Positions 22,551 through 32,479 of a stretch of DNA of 64,000 nt are shown here, in pieces. Each line of letters opens with the position of its first letter. The first letter of the stretch is position 1. The position numbers were made by a program, and so were the translations under genes. Source of the DNA: Corythucha ciliata (Eukaryota; Arthropoda; Insecta; Hemiptera; Tingidae). The notes beneath the pieces are model-generated. The model was not told the DNA's origin, did no database searches, and saw only the letters and a program-made list of their open reading frames with translations. The stretch is from positions 12,443,253 through 12,507,252 of the forward strand of contig CM075939.1 of NCBI GenBank assembly GCA_038030265.1, given 5' to 3'.

Positions 22551-22804
22551 AGGCGGCTCCACACATGCGGTATTCGCCGAGCACCGAGCAACTCGGCGAA
22601 TGCCGACCTACTCGTCTAGGTAATCGGCGAGTGGCGAGCTCGTTGATCCACACATTCGGAGTTCGTTCCGCGCCTCGGGAGAGAGAATATTCGTCTCTTT
22701 TGAAGTGGGCAAAAAAACCGACACTGGCCGGAGCATCCCCGAGCACCCCTCAACACCACTAGGAAATCGTCGAGCATCTGCTCGGTGCATGTGTGGAGCC
22801 GCCT
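22551..22804. mobile_element. MITE with 18-bp perfect inverted ends and TTA target duplication (PIF/Harbinger-like)
   Basis: AGGCGGCTCCACACATGC at the left is exactly inverted at the right end. TTA lies on both sides (22548-22550 and 22805-22807). The interior is GC-rich, with further CGGCGAG/CTCGCCG palindromes. No transposase is encoded. Reading frames in it arise from the palindromes. Confidence 0.82.
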
Positions 22805-22894
22805 TTATAGAGAAAGTTGACGAGCAAGTCCGCGTCTGCAATTAATAAACAGGATCATTCACATCTAAAACTGAAAAAAAAAAAAAAATGATAG

Positions 22895-24640
22895 AGCGAG
22901 ATAGAGCGCGCTAACTCAAGACTAAAGTTGAGAAAAAGCCGTAATTCGTGGCTCTACATGAGAAAATGGGATAATTTGAGGCTACAATGGCGGAAATGCT
23001 CTCATTTGTGGCTATAAAATTGAGAAAATGTGCGCGCCATATTCTCATTGGAAATTCGAGACCACACTTGACACGAAATCACCAATTATAGTGGTTTCAG
23101 GAGGCGACTCCGTGTCTAAAAATGAGAAAAAGCGCCCATTTATGGCTATAAATTTAATAAAATTCGCTAGTTCTCTTAGGAAAAATGCTAAATTGTGGCT
23201 AAAATTGAGACAAAGCTTTAACTCGTGGTGTTAATGCTTCCGGAGACGTCCGAAGTCATTTTTTCAGGTGTCCGGAGATAGGTGAAAATTGTTCTATTTT
23301 TTTGTCCTACTTTTGCCGAGATTGCCGTTGTGAAAATAACCGCTTCCTTCGAAAGTCAAGCGAAAAGTACTGGCTAGCGCGAGAAAACTCGCAAATCTAC
23401 GATTTTCGTCGGTTCTAAGGCGGCTAATATTGAGAACGCGCAATAATATGCTAATCTTGGGACAAGTATGTGGCTATAAGTTTGGAAAGTGCTAATATTC
23501 GTGCCCTAAATTGGGAGGGGGGAAACACTAATTCGAGGTTTCTCGATTCAACTTCCAGACCAAAATTGAGAGTAATGCTAATTTGGGGCTGAAATTGAGA
23601 AAATGGCTAATTCATAGCTGAAATGGAGAAAAATTTTGATCCACGAAATAAGTTTGAAAAAGCGGTAATTCACTGCTAAAATTAAGAAAAATACTTAACG
23701 AATTCGTGGTAAAACATTACTTCTTGGCTAAAATTGAGAAAAAGAGCCAACGTCACGGAATAAGAGTGGAAAAAACCAGTAATTCGTGGTTAAAATTACG
23801 AAACACGCTAATTCAAGGTCAAAATGGTGAATAATCATTAATTCGCCAATAGTTTTGATAAAAAACAATAATTCTCCCGCCCAAAATTACGAAAACGCCA
23901 GATATCGGCTCCTCTGAAGGCATAAACGGCTAACAGTGAAAAAAATCACTAATGCAGCTAAAATTGAGAAAATTTTCATTAAAATTCACGAATGACATAT
24001 GGAATAATCGCTTGTTAGCAGCTAAAACCAGAAAAAACACGAATTCAGCGAGAAAAATCGCTAATCCGCGGCTAAAATGGAGAAAAATCGCCGATAAAAT
24101 TGAGAAGAAGCACCCATTGAGGAAAAACCGCCAATTGTTCACAGTTCAAATGGAGAAAAAACCAATTCGGACAAATCGCTAATCCACGGCAAAATGGGGA
24201 AAAAGGGCTAATTCGCGGATAAAATTGAGGAAAAGCGTTATAATTCACAGCGATAATTGGGGGGAAACTCTCATTCATGGCTCAAATGTATAAAATCACC
24301 AATTAGCGGCTAAAGTGAGGTAAAACGCTAATTTAGAGCTAAATTCAAGAAAAATGGCTAAATTAGGAGTTCAAGTGGAGCCATATTGGCTAATTCACAG
24401 AAATAAATTGAGAATGTAGTAAGTCGCGGTTTCCGGAGGCAACACTTCATGGCTGAAATTAGGAAAAAAGGCTCACAAAATCGAATAAAACAGAAATTTG
24501 TAGGAAAAATTGAGAAAATCACCAATTCGCGGATAAAATAGAGACAAGTCGCTAATTAAGCGATGAAATTGAGAAGAAGTGATGATTTGAGGAAAAGCGC
24601 AGATTCACGGTTAATATGGTGGAATCGTGGCTCCCCTGGA
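22895..24640 (-). repeat. Family A array, minus orientation
   Basis: Long array of units such as GCTAAAATTGAGAAAAAGAG running up to the G10 tract before the Rieske gene. Confidence 0.88.
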
Positions 24641-25007
24641 TATTCTCCAGGGGGGGGGGGCGCTAAGTGTCAATGGCCGGCACTGGCTGAGTGAGGTTTC
24701 ACCCTTGAAACCTTCAAACCCGCAATAGATGACGGTGCATTTGACATGTTGTCCAGTGAAGCTGCCCACCGCTAAATTAGAGGCTGGCTACGCCTCTGCT
24801 CAGCAGGCCTTCCTTCGGCTATCATCTGAGCACCCTTTTTTGGCGACAACCGTCTTCAATTGCAGGCAAACGGAGTTAGCAAATTTTTGGCTGTCTGCCT
24901 CTGTGAGAACTTCAAAGTTCAAATTAGCTGATTCGAATAGAAATTCTGCTCATAATTTATTGTTAGTGGAGTCATCTGGTTCAAATCTTTTCGTTGTTTT
25001 CTCGGAC

Positions 25008-26173
25008 ATGAATTTCTTACCATCGGTGGTAAGGTCACTCGGTGTACGCCGGTTACATCCACCGACTATCACCTCCTGGAATTCGCTTTGTAAGTGATTT
25101 TTGTTGTATTAACTTATCTCATTTTCGTAATATTGTTAATTTTTTAAAGCGCAAAAAGTGCACAATGATTTCGAATATCCCGACTTCTCGGACGATCGAA
25201 ACAAATCGACGCGTGACCCTAATAGCAACACTAGAAAAAGCGACGGAGTCAGACGGCTGACGAAGACGCTTCCTTTAGCGGGTAATTTATTTGCCCATCC
25301 ACCCCTCCTACCCGATTACCTACAGGATTATTAAACGGTTTCACAGCCGGACTAATGGCTGGCGTATACTGTGGAAAGACAGTCGTTCAAGAATTAGTTT
25401 TGAGCATGGCCGCGTCGGCCGATGTTCTCGCCATGGCTCAGATTGAAGTCAAATTGGACACGATTGCCGAGGGGTCGATGGTAACGATGAAATGGCGTGG
25501 AAAACCGCTATTTATTAAACACAGGTTTGATGGGTTGTGTTATATTGGTCAGAGGGTGACATCCAAGTAATCTTGAATTTTCAACTTCTCCCTCCTTCCA
25601 ACTATTGAATTTTAGAACGGAAGAAGACATTAGGATTGCTAGGGAAACACCGATGTCGGAATTGAGGCATCCAGAGCGCGATGAAGACAGAGTTATTGTC
25701 CCCAAATGGCTCGTAATGATTGGAGTTTGCACTCATTTGGGGTGCGTTCCCATTGGAAATGCAGGTAGATTTCTAATAAGTTTTAATTTTGCAATCTTTA
25801 AGTGAAAGTTATTGCGGTCTTACCGCTGTTTTTCTGTGTGTAATTATCATTGAGGTGGAGCATTGCCCTATGATTGAGTTTGAAGCGCAACCCCCGCTTT
25901 CATCCTTTAGAAGATTTGTTTCTTCGTGATTAAAATCTAATTTGTTTGTTTTCAATTAGCGATCAACTTTGCTCTTTGCTCTCTTGCTATATTAAGGGGT
26001 GGGTAATTAAAAGTTTGTTCATTTTTAATCAAGGTGATTACAACTCGTACTATTGCCCTTGCCACGGATCTCACTACGACCAATCGGGACGAATACGAAA
26101 AGGACCGGCACCGACTAATTTGGAAGTGCCGGAGTACGCGTTTTTGAATGACAATACAATTCTCGTTGGTTGA
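25008..26173 (+). CDS. UQCRFS1 (RFeSP) homologue: Rieske iron-sulfur subunit of mitochondrial complex III (ubiquinol-cytochrome c reductase), five exons
   Basis: The protein carries the 2Fe-2S cluster that passes electrons from ubiquinol to cytochrome c1 in the inner mitochondrial membrane. My exon model is 25008-25089, 25150-25281, 25326-25524, 25616-25764 and 26034-26173. All introns are GT..AG and the phases join to 234 codons including the stop (233 aa). The order is: Arg-rich presequence ([17 protein letters not shown]); a PDFSDDR block; a glycine-rich membrane helix ([13 protein letters not shown]); the hinge [18 protein letters not shown]; then the cluster-binding boxes CTHLGC (exon 4) and CPCHGSHY (exon 5); and the family C-terminus [12 protein letters not shown]. 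The cluster ligands (two Cys, two His) and both disulfide Cys are present. The presequence is shorter than in the usual roughly 265-residue proteins. The frame stays open upstream to an ATG at 24729, but that stretch looks unlike protein, so I chose 25008. The shortest intron is 44 bases. A poly(A) signal AATAAA lies at 26256-26261. Confidence 0.95.
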
Positions 26174-26255
26174 CATTATTTTTCGGCTTAAGTTACGCGT
26201 CAGCTCTTGTTTGTTTGTTTGTTTGTTTTTTTTTTAACGCGGTAAACTTTTACTG

Positions 26256-26261
26256 AATAAA
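26256..26261 (+). promoter_or_regulatory. Poly(A) signal of the Rieske gene
   Basis: AATAAA lies about 83 bases after the stop codon of the Rieske gene, just past a GTTT/T-rich tract. Confidence 0.6.
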
Positions 26262-26299
26262 CAAACTGAGATGCGGGTTCTTGAAAATTTGTGTTCGTC

Positions 26300-27199
26300 T
26301 TAAGTGATATTCCTTGAATATAAAATGTATCGCTAACAACATCATTACTCAGCTCCATTGTGGCAGGAGGGGGGGAGTGTTTACAAACAATTTTTGTGAT
26401 CTTTGCTTCATAATTGTCAGCACGCAGAAAACCTCTTGTGGAAAAATAGGAACAGTGATGTGTGGAACGGCCGTCTACCAGATAGCACGTGGGGCTTTAA
26501 CAGTTGATTACAGCAAATGAATAGCTCGTATAGTTAGTAACTTGACTTCTTCTGCTTGGAAAGCTTCTCGATGGGCTGCCATGCAAAAAAAAAGAGAGAG
26601 AGAGAGAGAAAAAAAGTTATTGTTAATAGAAAGTACTCGGAAAGGATTATTGATGGTTGAGAAGTGGAAGTTCGAGAAGAAAAAATAAGGCAAATTCCTA
26701 CCCCCTCCCTTCTCATTCTTCCTGTTATTTTGAACTATGTCGACGACGTCACTTGAAGAGACCTCTAAGTGCGTCAATATTTGCATTGGAATCCGAACAG
26801 ACTAAAGAATGCCCCCCCCCCTTTACCGCGCTCTTTCTTCTACTTTCCTTGCTTTTATCAAATTTTTTACACCCCTCTCCATCGCCATTTCACATTCTTC
26901 CAAACCCGTGGAAAATCCGTCGTTTAGTCTATAAATATATGTTGATATTTGAAGCTTCGTAACGTTATTTCATGGATCTTCATTCTGGGAAGCATTATAA
27001 AACTCCTTTTGATATCCCCCCCCCCCTGCACAACCTCATCTAATCTTTTCACCTAAAATTGTTTTTAGAGCGATGGTTTGAGTACTAAAGAGAATATCCC
27101 GGAGTACTTGAGACGTTTATTTCTTTAAAATATTTAAATAGTTCCTCCTCTGAAGCTCGCAGGAAGATTATCTCGAGAAGAATAATATGAACACCGACA
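26300..27199. other. Gene-free stretch downstream of the Rieske gene
   Basis: Unique sequence with GA and homopolymer tracts (26592-26608, 26813, 27020). No gene is recognised. Confidence 0.5.
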
Positions 27200-27386
27200 G
27201 ATCACGAAGAATGGTTAGGGCGATGAGGGGGGGGGAGTAAATTCTCGAGCTCTCCTTTCAAGTTTATTTATCATACAAAATGCCTTCATCTAAACCGGGG
27301 CAGTTTATCGGAGTAAAAAGGGGTGAACATGAGTTTGTGGGCGGGTGGCTGGGGCTGACCTTCTTTTCGTTATCATTTGTCCTTGG
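27200..27386 (+). repeat. Direct repeat, left copy, bracketing the defensin 3 locus
   Basis: About 190 bases from GATCACGAAGAATGGTTAG onward, including GCCTTCATCTAAACCGGGGC and GGTGAACATGAG, recur in the same order and orientation at 29545-29760 with small indels. Confidence 0.8.
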
Positions 27387-27598
27387 AATGAAAATGCGTC
27401 GTATCACATTATTTTATCCTCTTTCAGCTTTTGTTTATATTGAGACGTCGGCTGACTAAGTCAATCGAACTATTAACGCTAGATTAGCCCAAGAAGAGCT
27501 GGGTGAGAAATTATTTTTCTATTGGTTGTGGCGGGGGGAGGGGGAGAAGAACGTCGTCTTACTACCATATCTAGCCAAATCAACGATGTATAAAAGAA

Positions 27599-27732
27599 CT
27601 GGATTGCTCATCACTTCTGATAAAGTATGGCCATCAGAATGATGATGAGAGGGGCAAAATAATGACCGTTATGCCATAACTACACAAGGAGAGGGACGGG
27701 GCACCCCCTCCAGTCTGCTACGAGCAATCCAG
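27599..27732. mobile_element. Non-autonomous DNA transposon remnant with 12-bp inverted ends, related to the BED/hAT element at 42.5-42.9 kb
   Basis: The left end CTGGATTGCTCA and right end CGAGCAATCCAG are inverted repeats with one mismatch. The first 35-40 bases closely match the reverse strand of 42912-42875, which lies just upstream of the BED zinc-finger reading frame. It occupies the place of exon 1 and the intron of defensin 3. No clear target duplication is visible. Confidence 0.6.
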
Positions 27733-27740
27733 GTTTATTT

Positions 27741-28030
27741 GAGCCAAACAAGTCAAATCTCAGACTCGTTAGAACTGCAGTTTACTCGGACTGGCCAAGG
27801 GTTGACCTTCCAGGCGGTTCTTCATGGCCTCGAAACACACTTCCTTGGGGAGGACAATTAGTATCATCCTTTCCCCTTTTTATTCCACTTTTGATTTGCT
27901 CAGCTTCGAAAGTGTTTGGTTGAGTCCGAAGAACGCGGCTTGCAATGCTCACTGCGTCATGCGAGGTTTCATGGCAGGTGAATGCATCGGAACAATTTGT
28001 CACTGCGTCGTGGCAAAACTCTGGGGGTGA
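27741..28030 (+). pseudogene. Defensin 3 pseudogene (exon 2 only)
   Basis: The sequence aligns with exon 2 of defensin 2 from the propeptide (SNLRLVRTAVYSDWPRVDLP) to the stop at 28028-28030, and its 3' flank also matches. It has four defects. Exon 1 with the signal peptide is absent, its place being taken by a transposon remnant at 27599-27732. The 24 bases before the mature peptide are replaced by 29 unrelated pyrimidine-rich bases, shifting the frame and removing the RFKR furin site. Cys1 is changed to Phe (ACT TTT GAT for ACT TGT GAT). The last five cysteines remain (SFESVWLSPKNAAC onward, ending CHC). A TATA box survives at 27589-27595 and AATAAA at 28094-28099. No functional product is expected. 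Confidence 0.88.
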
Positions 28031-28318
28031 ACTTTCGTTGCGTGTTCCCTCTGTTTTACTGCTGAGTGCGGGGCTTATGGAGTTATTAGTTTAAATAAAT
28101 ATTTTACCGTCTTGTTTCATTATCGCGAATAAATAGATTGCCATTGCCGTATTGCGTACGATATTCAAACTCGCTTTCCTTCGACTCGAATTCCTCCCCC
28201 ACACTTGATGCCTTAGCCACACTGGATGCCATCGCAGCTTGCCAGTGGCTGCGTACAGTTAGCCGGTATTTTTTCTTTATGAATATGTAAACGGGACTTC
28301 ACATTATAAACTGTAACT

Positions 28319-28875
28319 ACAGACATGTGTCTTCTTCTCGGGCCTGACTGAAGGTATGAGGTAAAATCCTCCTCATCAGGTACTGACATAATCCAGTCTG
28401 GCCGTGGAAGATTCCGAATTCAGACGTTTAAGTTGGATTGCAAGGCTCTCATCGAGAACAAGGTCTGTTGGGGGGACGCCAACTAGAACATGGCATGTTG
28501 ATTGCGCTGTGGTAGCGTATGCTTTAAGCACCTGCAGTCATATCAGACGCTGAAACGTGAGAATCTTGTTTCCATCACGCTGACTAGCACGGGGCCACCA
28601 TGCAATACACCCATGAAAGGAACCAGTACCTGCTGGTAATATACGAGTCTTGAGGATAGAGATGTCCCCCATCCTGGGTCGGAAAGTCCATGAAGGAATT
28701 GACGAAGGGGTCTAACTCGCTCCCGTAGCAGTTGGAGATCTGGCAACGGTGTGAAACGTCGGTCTAGGATTACACCAAGGTAAACTGGCTTTGTGGTCAG
28801 GGGGAGAGTTCTCTCGTCTTGAAGTAATAAATGTGGTTGGTGCTTATTCGGTCCGAGTGACGAATTACGAATAAT
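28319..28875 (-). mobile_element. 5'-truncated non-LTR retrotransposon (LINE), C-terminal reverse transcriptase fragment
   Basis: On the minus strand the open frame 28543 to about 28850 reads DERTLPLTTKPVYLGVILDR, then LRERVRPLRQFLHGLSDPGW and LSSRLVYYQQVLVPFMGVLH. This is the thumb region downstream of the YADD box in LINE (Jockey/RTE-like) reverse transcriptases. The palm motifs are missing, so the copy is 5'-truncated. CTGTAACT occurs at both borders (28311-28318; and 28876-28881 continuing at 29026-29027 once the later MITE is removed), consistent with a target-site duplication. The 200-odd bases at the left would be 3' UTR. Confidence 0.75.
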
Positions 28876-28881
28876 CTGTAA

Positions 28882-29022
28882 AGCTCGGTGCACACGATGC
28901 ATTTTTCGAAGCATGTTTACGTGCATGGTGAAAAAAAACATATGATCCCCGGTAGTGACCGGTTGTTTTTTTAGAACAGGCAGGCCATCATGCTTCAAAA
29001 AATGCATCGTGTGCACCGAGCT
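28882..29022. mobile_element. MITE with 34-bp inverted ends and TAA target duplication (PIF/Harbinger-like)
   Basis: The left end AGCTCGGTGCACACGATGCA is mirrored at the right end, with one mismatch over 34 bases. TAA flanks both sides (28879-28881 and 29023-29025), as expected for PIF/Harbinger TWA targets. It lies inside the right-hand target duplication of the adjacent LINE copy, so it inserted later. Confidence 0.8.
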
Positions 29023-29129
29023 TAACTGTCACATCTTCGATTTGTATCCAATTAAAGAGCATGAATTCCCGGGCATCTTGCTCTTTGGCAATACGCGCTC
29101 AAAGTCAATAGCGGCCACATCTCGAGTGT

Positions 29130-29510
29130 CACCTCGCCTTTTTAGCCGCGATTAGCTCAATTTTAGCCATGAATTAGCGCTTTTTCCTCAAACTAAATTA
29201 AACAGGAATCAAAGTTGCCTCCTGAAATCACATGTTTTTCTCAATTTTAGCCTCAAATCTGCTCACTTTATTCAATTATAGCCATGAAATATTGTTTTTT
29301 CTCGATTTTAAGAATTTGCCCCAAAATTCCGAGAATTAGAAGCGCTTTTTCTCCATTATATCCCCGAATTAGCGGGTTTTCTCAACTTCGGCTATGATTT
29401 ACCAATTTTTCCTACTTTAATCATGTATTTGATCCCCCCCCCCCACATTTTAGGCAGAATTGCTTCAACTAACGTCAAGTTGACCTTTTTTAAATTTTAG
29501 CCGCGAGTAT
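29130..29510 (+). repeat. Family A array, plus orientation
   Basis: Units such as CATGAATTAGCGCTTTTTCC directly follow the defensin 3 duplication block, as also happens at copies 1 and 2. Confidence 0.78.
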
Positions 29511-29544
29511 CGAGGAAGTGGCTTAACAAACTTTTTTGCCGTGT

Positions 29545-29760
29545 GATCACGACGAATGGTTAGTGGGCGGGGAGAGGGGTGAATTATCGAGCTCTCCTTC
29601 CAAGTTTATTTATCAAATGGATTAGTAAGTATATAAGACACAATGCCTTCATCTATACCGGGGCAGTTTATCGGGGTAAAAAGGGATGAACATGAGTTGT
29701 TTTTTTCTGTGCGTGAGGGGGGGGGGTTGACTTTCTTTTCTCGTCGTTTGTCATCTTGGC
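29545..29760 (+). repeat. Direct repeat, right copy, bracketing the defensin 3 locus
   Basis: Right copy of the repeat at 27200-27386. It contains an extra short segment (around 29617-29640) and a longer G run. The spacing between copies is about 2.35 kb. Confidence 0.8.
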
Positions 29761-30424
29761 TCCTCTTTTTGGTTTTAATGGCACGTTGGGGGGTTTAGGA
29801 AAAAAAAAATGGGAAGAGGAGCCAGAAAAAAAGAATTTCGGGCCTTACCACGCTAAAAGTAAACAATGTAGAAAAATGAGAATAATTCTAGGGGTTGAGA
29901 TAGTTGTATGACCCCCTCCCGTTCCGCACATCCGGCTCTCAAACCACACACTCCCACGAGGACGCCGTTGTTTTTAAGTTTCATTTTCGTTTGGGACTTT
30001 CAACTTCAACCCCCCTTTTACAGTCCAAATTATCAAAACAAAGAAAAAAAAAATAAAAAGGTCCCATTTTTTCGCTCAGTTGTAATAAAAAGAAATATTT
30101 GAGGGGGGGGGGGCTTTGTTTTATGTGGAACTTACTTTCCAGGGGCTTAAATTGTCCGGAATGAAGAGTTAGAAGCAACGCAAGAAAGGAATGGCTGAGA
30201 AGGGAGAAGACTAATGGGCTGGGGCTTGAAGAGAATGAAGGTCTTTAAAATCGCATCTGTTTTCGACCGGCTTTCACTGTGGCAGTGTGTTTTGAGAATA
30301 GAGAGCTTCCACTGGCTTGCGTGAAATCTCCCCGACCTCTCCAGCTTTTTTTCTTCATTATTTTAGATAAAAGAAAACAAATTGTGGGATTTTGTGGATT
30401 TTCCTTAAGTTGAGCGAGGAGACG

Positions 30425-30482
<58 letters not shown>

Positions 30483-30684
30483 TTATTTTTTTTACCGACA
30501 AGTCAATCAATCGATTGTTTACCGTTTAATAACGTCTGACAGGAGTGTAAAGTTAGGGTCATGTGTAGGATTTGAGGGGGCTGTGCCCAGCAAAAACGAT
30601 GTGGATATAGCAGGGCCGTATAAAGCGAATATGTTCGGGCCCACGCGATGGAACTCAGCAGAGCCCTTCACAGACCCCCCCCCG

Positions 30685-30720
<36 letters not shown>

Positions 30721-30919
30721 CATCTCCCTATAGTGTCAACACGACCGTTAAGGAAACTCTATCTGCCAAGATTCATCTTTCCTTTCTTCTTGATTTACGA
30801 AATCCGGGCCAGACCGGTGGCACATCAGCGTTGCCAACTGACATTTTGCTTTTTCCGTCAAGACAAGCTCAAAATTCCGTTGGAAATCCGTCAAAATGCA
30901 GTTCATGGGGCAAGTTTAC
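29761..30919. other. Gene-free stretch with long poly-T tracts
   Basis: Includes an uninterrupted 53-base T run (30428-30480) and a second run of about 31 T (near 30688-30718). No gene is recognised. Confidence 0.6.
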
Positions 30920-31540
30920 AGCTAAATTTGACAAAAAGTGGTAATTCATAACCGAAATTGCGAAAAATCGCTCATTCGTGGCTGAAATGTAAAAAACGCT
31001 ATAGCTCACAGTCAAAAAGAAAGACCAAAACAACAAAAAAGACATTTTGCAGTTTCTGGAGACAAAGTATCGAGCCTAAAGATAAGAAAAAGCGTCAAGT
31101 AATTTATTGCCAGAATTTGATAAATCACGTCTTAAATTGGGGAAAAGCGCTAATCAACGGCTAAAACGGGGAAAAATGCGAATTCATGGTACAAATTAAT
31201 CACCGATTCGTGGTTACTTGGAGGAACGCTATAATTTATGGCTAAAATATTTGGAAAATGCAATAATTCACTGCTACAATGAGGGGGAAAAATTGTGAAT
31301 TCGTGGCTAAAATTGAGATAAAGTTTCAATTCACGGCTAAAATAAAATAGAACACGAATTAATGGTTGAAATTAAGATAAAGCTCTAATTCTCGGCTAAA
31401 ATTAGTAACACCCGTTTTAAATAAATAATTTCGGGCACGAAATTGAGTAAAAAGCTCTAATTTGCGGTTAAAATAAAGAAAAAGCGCCAAATCTCGGCTA
31501 AAAGTGATAAAAAAATAGTCATACACGGCTGAATTTGAAC
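30920..31540 (-). repeat. Family A array, minus orientation
   Basis: Units such as GGCTAAAATTGAGATAAAGT. Confidence 0.82.
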
Positions 31541-31904
31541 TTTGCATGCTGTGGACCGGTTGACTCCCATCCTTAGCAAACTCGGTCATGAAGTTTTATC
31601 TCTACCTAGTGTCGTATATGAGTGAGTTCTCTCTCATTTGTTGTAACCACGCACACATTTCCCTTTCAATTGTGTTTAGTTATTTAAATAAATAGAATGA
31701 AGTATTACTATGTAAATAATGAAAGTCATCGAATGATTTCAAAGCTTGGCTTTAAAAAAATCCGTCAACCGTTACGCAGACTGTTTTCTCATCGGTCACA
31801 TTTTAAATTCGTCAGATCATAAGGGGAAATCCGTCAAATTTTCCACACTGCCGGAGAGTAACAAACCCAAGTTCGCTCCACGCTTATTCTCGGCAGGCCT
31901 GGGT

Positions 31905-32475
31905 CCAACCATAAGTGAAGCTCCAGCCACAGCCAAGCTACGAAACTACGGAGAAAAGCTCAAATACAGGAAAGCTCCAAACATCTCACACAGTAAAGCC
32001 GGAGTCACACTGATAATATGGCCGAATACGGCCCAACCATTCAGCAAAGGTCCAACCACAGCAACAGTAAAACCACTGCAGCGGTCCAACCACTGGAAAC
32101 GTCCAAACACAGAAAATGTCCAACCCCATCAACGGTCTATCAACAGCATAATATGCATAATATTATTAAGTCAAACCATATCAAAGATCCCACCACCACC
32201 ACAGCAAATCCCCAACCACAGTAAGGGTCCAACGACAGCAATTGTCCAACCACAGCAAGGTCCAACCACAGCAAAGGTCCAATCACAGCATATAAGCCAA
32301 ACATCAGCAAAGTTCCAACCATCACAGTTAGAATTTAAACCCCCGGTAAAGTCCCAACCTCAACAAGGCTCCAACTCACAGTGAATCTTCAACCAAAAAA
32401 AAGGGCCCGACCACAGCAAAGCTCTTACCACAGCAAGAATGCAACCACAGCCAAGGTCCAGCCACAGCAAAGGAA
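31905..32475. repeat. Degenerate minisatellite, 16-17 bp period
   Basis: Repeats of GGTCCAACCACAGCAA with substitutions. An open frame of 212 codons (31746-32384) crosses it, but its Gln/Pro/Thr-rich composition follows the repeat and a period that is not a fixed multiple of 3 gives no repeating peptide. I do not call it a gene. Confidence 0.7.
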
Positions 32476-32479
32476 AATT

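Noticed and set aside
31746..32384. 212-codon plus-strand frame
   Set aside because: Explained by the minisatellite composition; not called a gene.
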